Assembly (NCBI GenBank): GCA_017397605.1
Contig: JAFQII010000269.1
Coordinates: 1 to 10,634 of the forward strand
Source of the DNA: Clostridia bacterium
Lineage (GTDB): Bacteria > Bacillota > Clostridia > Oscillospirales > CAG-382
DNA: 10,634 bases
Direction of reading: 5' to 3'
In this document: in pieces, positions 6,940 through 10,634 of the stretch
Layout: every line of letters begins with the position of its first letter
How positions within the stretch are numbered: position 1 is the stretch's first letter
The notes under the pieces: model-generated
The model's input: only the letters and a program-made list of their open reading frames with translations
Told to the model about the DNA's origin: nothing
The model's database searches: none
Translations under genes and position numbers: made by a program

Positions 6940-8574
6940 ATGAGCTACTACACACCTTTTGAAAAACCGTCGGGAAGTGCACCGATCGCAGAAATTCCGT
7001 GCGCCGAGCGCAGAGATCTGTTGGCAGGCGTTCCGCTGTACGGCGTGGAAAGCGACGCGCCGATTGCGGAGGTATACTGCACGACGCATTTCAACACCCC
7101 CGATGACGCATACACCTTGACAAACGGCGTCACGCATGCGGAGCTTGATTTCAAGGATCCCGCGTTTACCCACTTTACGGGCGGAACGGGACGCAGCATT
7201 TATTACAAGCTGAACAATCTTTCCGCAGTGGATGCATTTTCGGTCGTGATGTTAAAACAGCGCGAGGTGGGCATCTTTTTGCCCTACCGCATGGACGTGC
7301 ACCTGTCCGAAAACGGCAAGGAGTGGAAACGCGTTTTTACCAAGCGCATTTTTGAGTCCGAGAGCGACCATTGCATGGTTCCGCTGGACGTGACGCTGGA
7401 TAAAACCTACCGCGCATCGTGGATCCGCTTTGATTTTGACGTGCATGCGCACATGTGGGTGGAATCCGTCTCCCTCTACGGCAAAACCGTGCTTGACGGC
7501 GCATCGGTGATCGAAGACGACGGCTTTGCATCCAAGGGCGACGAGCGCGTGGTCGACCGCTATCCGACCTACGACGAGCTTTGCGGCGTGCACAACGTCT
7601 TTTTGGCGTACAACTGCATGCCCGAGACGTTTGAGAATCAAAACGCAGGCTATTTCACCGAGGAACAGATGCTGCCCTACCTCGGCTACATCAAGGACGG
7701 CGAGATCAAAGACACGTTCTTTGACAGCGCGCTGTTTTTGCCGTTCTCCCGCTTTACGTATTCCGCACAGTACAAGTCGGCGGATGGCTGGAAATATTAC
7801 ATCGACAACACCTTTGCCGAGGGCAAAAACGTCGACGCGGCCGACGCGGCGGCAAAAAAGGTGAGCGAGACGCTCGGCGTCGATTACAAGGTCAAGCTGT
7901 TCTTCTCGATCTTCCACACCAAGCCCGAGTACGGCGAATTCCCCGAAAAATTCGGCGACTTGGACGGCGACGGCATCGACGAGAATTTTGCGTGCATCGA
8001 AGACCGCAAAAAGGCGATCAAATGGATGATCGACGAGCAAATTCTGCGCTACAAACAAAAAGAACGCCCCTACACGGAGCTGATCGGTTTTTATTGGTTT
8101 GAGGAGCAGGTCAGCTACAACGACCCGATGGAACTGGAGCTGATCCGATACGCAGGCGATTACGTACGCAGTCTGGGCTATAAGCTGATCTGGATTCCGT
8201 ACTATCAGGCGTGGGGCTACGACGAATGGAAGTCGCACGGCTTTGACGTGGCGTGCATGCAGCCGAACTACGCGTTCCACAAGGATGCCAAGAAACAGCG
8301 CCTCTACGACAACGCCGACCTGTGCAAAAAGTTTGGGCTCTGCTACGAGATGGAGATCGCGGGCATCCACGATCCGTTTGACGTGCATAAGTACAAAAAC
8401 TACCTCGAAGCGGGCGCGGAGACGGGCTTTATGCATTCGATCAAGATGTACTACCAGGGCGGAAAGGACTTCTATTCCGCGTTCTGCTCGGACAATAAGC
8501 TGACGCACTCCGTCTACGACGACACGTACTTGTTTGCCAAAGAAAAACTGGTCAAAGCGTATCGGGAGGAGTAA
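6940..8574 (+). CDS. DUF4855 domain-containing protein
   Basis: This 544-residue protein lacks a signal peptide and should be cytoplasmic. Residues 1-190 look like a beta-sandwich of discoidin (F5/8)-like type, with YTLTNGVTH (58-66) and SIYYKLNN (86-93) in the positions of the usual LTDG and Y-x-I-D strands. Residues about 215-540 match the DUF4855 pattern: NVFLAYN (219-225), YFTEEQMLPYLGYI (238-251), FFDSALFLPF (260-269), LIGFYWFEEQ (381-390), YKLIWIPYY (414-422) and CYEMEI (468-473). This suggests a TIM-barrel-like hydrolase fold; Glu388, Glu389, Glu470 and Glu472 are acidic candidates for an active site. DLDGDGIDENF (340-350) resembles a calcium loop. DUF4855 proteins have no firmly known activity that I can name. 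ATG6940 follows AAGGAG (6924-6929) at 10 bases and lies after the promoter, so the earlier ATG at 6859, near the upstream gene's end, is rejected. Confidence 0.82.
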   Translation: MSYYTPFEKPSGSAPIAEIPCAERRDLLAGVPLYGVESDAPIAEVYCTTHFNTPDDAYTLTNGVTHAELDFKDPAFTHFTGGTGRSIYYKLNNLSAVDAFSVVMLKQREVGIFLPYRMDVHLSENGKEWKRVFTKRIFESESDHCMVPLDVTLDKTYRASWIRFDFDVHAHMWVESVSLYGKTVLDGASVIEDDGFASKGDERVVDRYPTYDELCGVHNVFLAYNCMPETFENQNAGYFTEEQMLPYLGYIKDGEIKDTFFDSALFLPFSRFTYSAQYKSADGWKYYIDNTFAEGKNVDAADAAAKKVSETLGVDYKVKLFFSIFHTKPEYGEFPEKFGDLDGDGIDENFACIEDRKKAIKWMIDEQILRYKQKERPYTELIGFYWFEEQVSYNDPMELELIRYAGDYVRSLGYKLIWIPYYQAWGYDEWKSHGFDVACMQPNYAFHKDAKKQRLYDNADLCKKFGLCYEMEIAGIHDPFDVHKYKNYLEAGAETGFMHSIKMYYQGGKDFYSAFCSDNKLTHSVYDDTYLFAKEKLVKAYREE

Positions 8575-8583
8575 AAAAATAAG

Positions 8584-8606
8584 CCAAAGGGATGCTGTCC
8601 CTTTGG
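8584..8606. other. Perfect hairpin just after the DUF4855 stop codon
   Basis: CCAAAGGGA (8584-8592) and TCCCTTTGG (8598-8606) form a 9-base stem with a TGCTG loop. AAACC follows, not a T-run, so it is more likely a 3' stabilising hairpin or part of a compound terminator than a terminator by itself. Confidence 0.65.
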
Positions 8607-8642
8607 AAACCTCTGCAAATTTTGAATCCCCAAAAACTTTTC

Positions 8643-8671
8643 AATCCCGAGACTGCCGTCTCGGGATTTTT
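8643..8671 (+). terminator. Rho-independent terminator after the DUF4855 gene
   Basis: AATCCCGAGAC (8643-8653) and GTCTCGGGATT (8658-8668) form a perfect 11-base stem with a TGCC loop. The stem runs into five T residues (8667-8671). It is about 70 bases after the stop codon. Confidence 0.85.
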
Positions 8672-8704
8672 AAAGGGGTGTTTCTTTTTCAGAAGCACCC
8701 CTTT
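8672..8704. terminator. Long hairpin between convergent genes, possible terminator for the leftward lipoprotein gene
   Basis: AAAGGGGTG (8672-8680) pairs with CACCCCTTT (8696-8704). The stem extends inward by TTTCT/AGAAG with one G-T wobble, giving about 14 pairs around a TTTTC loop. It sits 20 bases past the lipoprotein stop. Read leftwards it lacks a T-run (AAAAATCCC follows); read rightwards a loose T-rich tract follows. Its directionality is therefore uncertain. Confidence 0.55.
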
Positions 8705-8724
8705 GTCGTATTCTTTTGTTGTAC

Positions 8725-9693
8725 TTACTCTCTGTTCATGTCCAGATCGATCACGTATTCCGTGCCGCCAAACAAGCCGACCTGCGTGGGGGAGTAGTCA
8801 AATCCTTCCACCGCCTTGTCGGGCCAGATGCTGACCGCGCTCGAAAGGTCGTCCGTCCAGTCGGATGCGGTTTCGCCTTTGTACAGCTTGAGATCCCACA
8901 CGTGGAAATTGCGGAAAAACAGCCCCTTGTCGGAGTTTGCCAGCGTGATTTCCGTCCAGTCCTCGCAGGGGTTGCCCTCGCGGTCGACCTTGGTATCGGG
9001 CGGGTAGTCCAACGCAACGTTAAACAGCATCGCGGTGTTTTTGCCGTCGGCGCGTGCACCTTTGACCTCCAGCGTAACGGAGTCGGTTTTTCCTGTTTTT
9101 TGTCCCTTGATCGTCAAGGTTGCGTAGTTGTCCTCGGTGATCGTCATGGACATCTCGTAGATATCGTCCTTGGGAAGCTTGATCCGTGACTCATACCAAG
9201 TCGGCGTGCCTTCATTGAGCGGCTCGTACATGTTGTAAAAAAGATGCCATCCGCCGTATCTGCCCGACCAGCAAAGACCTACGTCGACGCAGTTTTGCCA
9301 CCACGTTCCGCTGTCGTCATACACGTCCACGCCAAAGAAGCAGTACGCGTTGATGAACTTGCCGCCTTTCATCACGGTGTCGATCTCCATGTTTTCGACA
9401 TCCATGATCGCGGACGCGCCCGTGTAGCCGATGTTGGAATAGACCGCAAACGCAGGCCCGTCCTGATCGCCCATTTTTCCCGTGTTTTCGTAGTCAAGGG
9501 TGGAGATGACGTTCGGTGCAGTTTCCATAAAATTCGGTACACTTTCTTCGGATGATGTCTCTTCGGCGGAGCTTTCCGCTTCGGAGCTGACGGATTCGGC
9601 AGAAACGGGTGCGGAACTTTCATCAACCGTGTCGGTCGCACAGCCGACCAGCAAAACCGAAAGGATCAAAAACAGATACAATACTTTTTTCAT
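8725..9693 (-). CDS. Lipoprotein of unknown function with Ser/Glu-rich tether
   Basis: The 322-residue product starts with a lipoprotein signal (MKKVLYLFLILSVLLVGC) whose lipobox is L15-V16-G17-C18. A low-complexity Ser/Glu/Ala tether spans about 22-52. The globular part (65-322) alternates hydrophobic and polar residues like a beta-sandwich. It is rich in aromatics around TWWQNCVDVGLCWSGRYGGW (130-149), with four Cys (118, 135, 141, 243) that could form disulfides outside the cell. I do not recognise the family; a concanavalin-like or carbohydrate-binding sandwich is a guess. The start at 9693 is chosen over the in-frame ATG at 9741 because the promoter's -10 and -35 boxes lie around 9741, and AAGGAG (9710-9705) is 11 bases before 9693. 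The linker resembles that of the anchored glycosidase-like protein, which hints at cell-surface function for both. Confidence 0.8.
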   Translation of the reverse strand: MKKVLYLFLILSVLLVGCATDTVDESSAPVSAESVSSEAESSAEETSSEESVPNFMETAPNVISTLDYENTGKMGDQDGPAFAVYSNIGYTGASAIMDVENMEIDTVMKGGKFINAYCFFGVDVYDDSGTWWQNCVDVGLCWSGRYGGWHLFYNMYEPLNEGTPTWYESRIKLPKDDIYEMSMTITEDNYATLTIKGQKTGKTDSVTLEVKGARADGKNTAMLFNVALDYPPDTKVDREGNPCEDWTEITLANSDKGLFFRNFHVWDLKLYKGETASDWTDDLSSAVSIWPDKAVEGFDYSPTQVGLFGGTEYVIDLDMNRE

Positions 9694-9726
9694 GTGTAAA
9701 CACACTCCTTTTTTGAGGGTGTTTTT

Positions 9727-9755
9727 ATTATACAAAACCACGCGCGAAATGTCAA
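9727..9755 (-). promoter_or_regulatory. Full-consensus sigma-A promoter of the lipoprotein gene
   Basis: On the minus strand, TTGACA (9755-9750) and TATAAT (9732-9727) are both perfect and are spaced by exactly 17 bases. Transcription should start near 9720, giving a leader of about 27 bases. The -35 box begins 7 bases after the stop codon of the regulator gene, so the lipoprotein need not depend on read-through. TGTGT-AA-ACACA (9693-9704) sits between ribosome binding site and start codon. Confidence 0.92.
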
Positions 9756-9762
9756 GAGCGCG

Positions 9763-9972
9763 TCAGTCCAAACCGAGAAAATAATCCGCACTCACGCTGT
9801 AAAGCTGACACAGCCTGATCAAGTGGCGGATCGGCAGCTCGTTTGCCCCGCGCTCGTACCGCGCGTACATCGTTTGCGACGTGCCGAGATAGTCCGCAAC
9901 CGCCTGCTGTGTCATGTCGTGATCTTCGCGCAAATCGCGCATCCGCTTGAGGTAAGGTACGATGTTTTCCAT
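9763..9972 (-). CDS. Small XRE/Cro-CI-family helix-turn-helix regulator
   Basis: The 69-residue protein is a single HTH_3 domain and little else. LREDHDMTQQAVADYLGTSQ (14-33) contains helix 2 of the DNA-binding unit, and SQTMYARYERG (32-42) holds the recognition helix with the typical YERG ending. ELPIRHLIRLCQLYSVSADYFLG (45-67) completes the five-helix bundle. Such proteins act as dimeric repressors in the cytoplasm. The start ATG (9972-9970) follows AAGGAG (9984-9979) at 6 bases. It is divergent from the LRR protein gene, with two palindromic boxes in between that are its likely targets, and lies upstream of the lipoprotein gene on the same strand. With no extra domain, any effector signal is not apparent. 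Confidence 0.92.
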   Translation of the reverse strand: MENIVPYLKRMRDLREDHDMTQQAVADYLGTSQTMYARYERGANELPIRHLIRLCQLYSVSADYFLGLD

Positions 9973-9992
9973 GCAAAACTCCTTTTTTGGGT

Positions 9993-9998
9993 AGTATA
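9993..9998 (-). promoter_or_regulatory. Possible -10 box for the XRE regulator gene
   Basis: Minus-strand TATACT (9998-9993) is a good -10 match, but the -35 position 17 bases upstream (10021-10016, TGTTAA) is poor. The implied leader before the ribosome binding site would be very short. An activated or alternative promoter further upstream is equally possible. Confidence 0.35.
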
Positions 9999-10022
9999 TT
10001 CCCTTTTTGAGAAGTTTAACAT

Positions 10023-10038
10023 AGTAAAGATATTTACT
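10023..10038. promoter_or_regulatory. Palindromic box 1, candidate XRE operator
   Basis: AGTAAAGATATTTACT has perfect 6-base arms (AGTAAA/TTTACT) around GATA. It lies just upstream of the -35 box of the rightward LRR gene and begins 2 bases beyond the -35 position proposed for the leftward regulator gene. A related box begins 25 bases to the right. Confidence 0.6.
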
Positions 10039-10039
10039 C

Positions 10040-10068
10040 TTGACTTTAGTAAATATTTGTACTATAAT
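10040..10068 (+). promoter_or_regulatory. Sigma-A promoter of the LRR surface-protein gene
   Basis: TTGACT (10040-10045) and TATAAT (10063-10068) are separated by 17 bases. Palindromic box 2 fills most of the spacer and touches the first base of the -10 box, so occupancy should block transcription. The expected start near 10075 is about 24 bases before ATG10099. Confidence 0.88.
10048..10063. promoter_or_regulatory. Palindromic box 2, candidate XRE operator inside the promoter spacer
   Basis: AGTAAATATTTGTACT shares the AGTAAA start and the final ACT with box 1 and is a near palindrome (AGTA/TACT ends). It is 25 bases, about 2.4 helix turns, from box 1, so two bound dimers would lie on roughly opposite faces of the DNA. 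Confidence 0.5.
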
Positions 10069-10098
10069 GAAAGAAAAAGAAAAAGGAGATTGGTAATA

Positions 10099-10634
10099 AT
10101 GAAGAGAGTAATACCTTTTTTGATTATTCTCGGTGCTGTGTTTGTGTTATGCGGCACGTCTTTTTTGCACACAGAGGCAGAGTCTTTTGGGGATTTTGTG
10201 TACACTGTATCAGGAAACCAAGCGACGATTACCGGATATAACGGTGCAGGTGGCGAGGTCGTTATTCCGGAGAAAATAAATGAAAATGTGGTTGTTTCAA
10301 TAGGAAACTCCGCATTTAAGAATCAAACAAGCATCACGAGTGTTTCGATACCACAATACGTTGCCACAATTGATTCTTATGCGTTTTACGGTTGTACCGG
10401 ATTGACGAGTATTACAATTCCCAAAAACGTCATATCAATCGGAGATTGTGCATTCTACAACTGTACGAGCGTAACAGAACTGCACTACGATGTGGTTAAA
10501 GAGCTTGCGTTTGGAGGGACTCGCTATGACGACCATATTGAAGTGTTTGGAAACATCGGAAAATTCAGCGAAGGTGTAACGGTTTATGTAGGCGGCAATG
10601 TAACAAAACTTCCCGACTATATATTCTGTCCCAT
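10099..10634 (+). CDS. BspA-like leucine-rich-repeat (LRR_5) surface protein, 3' end cut by the window
   Basis: The visible 178 codons begin MKRVIPFLIILGAVFVLCG, a Sec signal peptide with likely cleavage near residue 27. FVYTVSGNQATITGYNG (33-49) leads to EVVIPEKI (53-60) and then BspA-type repeats of about 23 residues: VSIGNSAFKNQTSITSVSIP (66-85), ATIDSYAFYGCTGLTSITIP (89-108) and ISIGDCAFYNCTSVTEL (112-128). The xxIxxxAFxxCxxLTxIxIP pattern is diagnostic of LRR_5. Residues 129-178 depart from the strict repeat before another LRR-like segment (VTKLPDYIF, 168-176). Such proteins are secreted or wall-attached and in known cases bind host or matrix proteins; the ligand here is unknown. ATG10099 follows AAGGAG (10083-10088) at 10 bases. 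Codons such as ATA, AGA and TTA and higher A+T set it apart from the genes to its left. The frame is open to the window end. Confidence 0.9.
   Translation, partial: MKRVIPFLIILGAVFVLCGTSFLHTEAESFGDFVYTVSGNQATITGYNGAGGEVVIPEKINENVVVSIGNSAFKNQTSITSVSIPQYVATIDSYAFYGCTGLTSITIPKNVISIGDCAFYNCTSVTELHYDVVKELAFGGTRYDDHIEVFGNIGKFSEGVTVYVGGNVTKLPDYIFCP

Noticed and set aside
7252..8508. Minus-strand open frame opposite the DUF4855 gene
   Set aside because: It is antisense to a family-matching protein and its Val/Arg/His-rich product shows no domain.
8716..9189. Plus-strand open frame inside the lipoprotein gene
   Set aside because: The minus-strand frame has a lipobox, a tether, a ribosome binding site and a consensus promoter; the plus-strand frame has none of these.
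9694..9741. Upstream start for the lipoprotein at 9741
   Set aside because: That codon lies between the -35 and -10 boxes and so would not be in the transcript. The lipoprotein signal begins at 9693.
10023..10063. Palindromic boxes as a CRISPR-like or iteron array
   Set aside because: Only two imperfectly matching copies exist, they sit on a promoter, and no cas or rep gene is nearby. Operators explain them better.
10144..10155. Possible lipobox in the LRR protein near Cys18
   Set aside because: The residue before Cys is Leu, which lipoprotein signal peptidase does not accept. A standard signal peptide with cleavage near residue 27 fits better.

Overview
The window looks like a chromosomal stretch from an anaerobic, low-branching Firmicute of the class Clostridia, probably a gut Oscillospiraceae/Ruminococcaceae-type organism. 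This rests on strong AGGAGG-type ribosome binding sites, consensus sigma-A promoters with 17-base spacers, a clostridial type of BMP-family nucleoside ABC transporter, a DUF4855 protein and a BspA-like leucine-rich-repeat surface protein. No taxonomic marker gene is present, so the placement is inference.

Positions 24-5164 hold a complete four-gene ABC importer read rightwards: a lipoprotein substrate-binding protein of the BMP/PnrA family, a 512-residue tandem ATPase, and two BPD_transp_2-type permeases. The last three genes overlap by the 4-base ATGA arrangement. The gap after the binding-protein gene holds an 82-base MITE-like palindromic element. By family, the likely substrates are nucleosides (yufNOPQ/nupNOPQ type). 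The operon ends in a cluster of hairpins, including a good intrinsic terminator at 5261-5294.

Positions 5296-8671 hold two rightward genes with their own promoters. The first encodes an exported protein of probable (alpha/alpha)6-toroid glycosidase-like fold, with a C-terminal membrane anchor. The second encodes a cytoplasmic DUF4855 protein whose promoter is overlapped by a perfect 9-base inverted repeat, a candidate operator. Three stacked hairpins lie between the end of this gene and the convergent leftward gene.

Positions 8725-9972 hold two leftward genes: a lipoprotein of unknown function with a Ser/Glu-rich tether and a full-consensus promoter, and a 69-residue XRE-family repressor. 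The repressor is divergent from the start of a BspA-like LRR surface-protein gene (10099 to the window end, cut off). The intergenic space between them carries two similar 16-base palindromic boxes, 25 bases apart, overlapping the rightward promoter. This suggests a small regulator-plus-surface-protein module. From about 9980 rightwards the DNA is visibly richer in A+T than the transporter and glycosidase-like region.

No RNA genes, CRISPR arrays, transposase genes or origins were seen. The longest non-coding gap is under 200 bases. The least described content is the trio of extracytoplasmic or DUF proteins in the middle and the palindrome-controlled LRR module at the right end.
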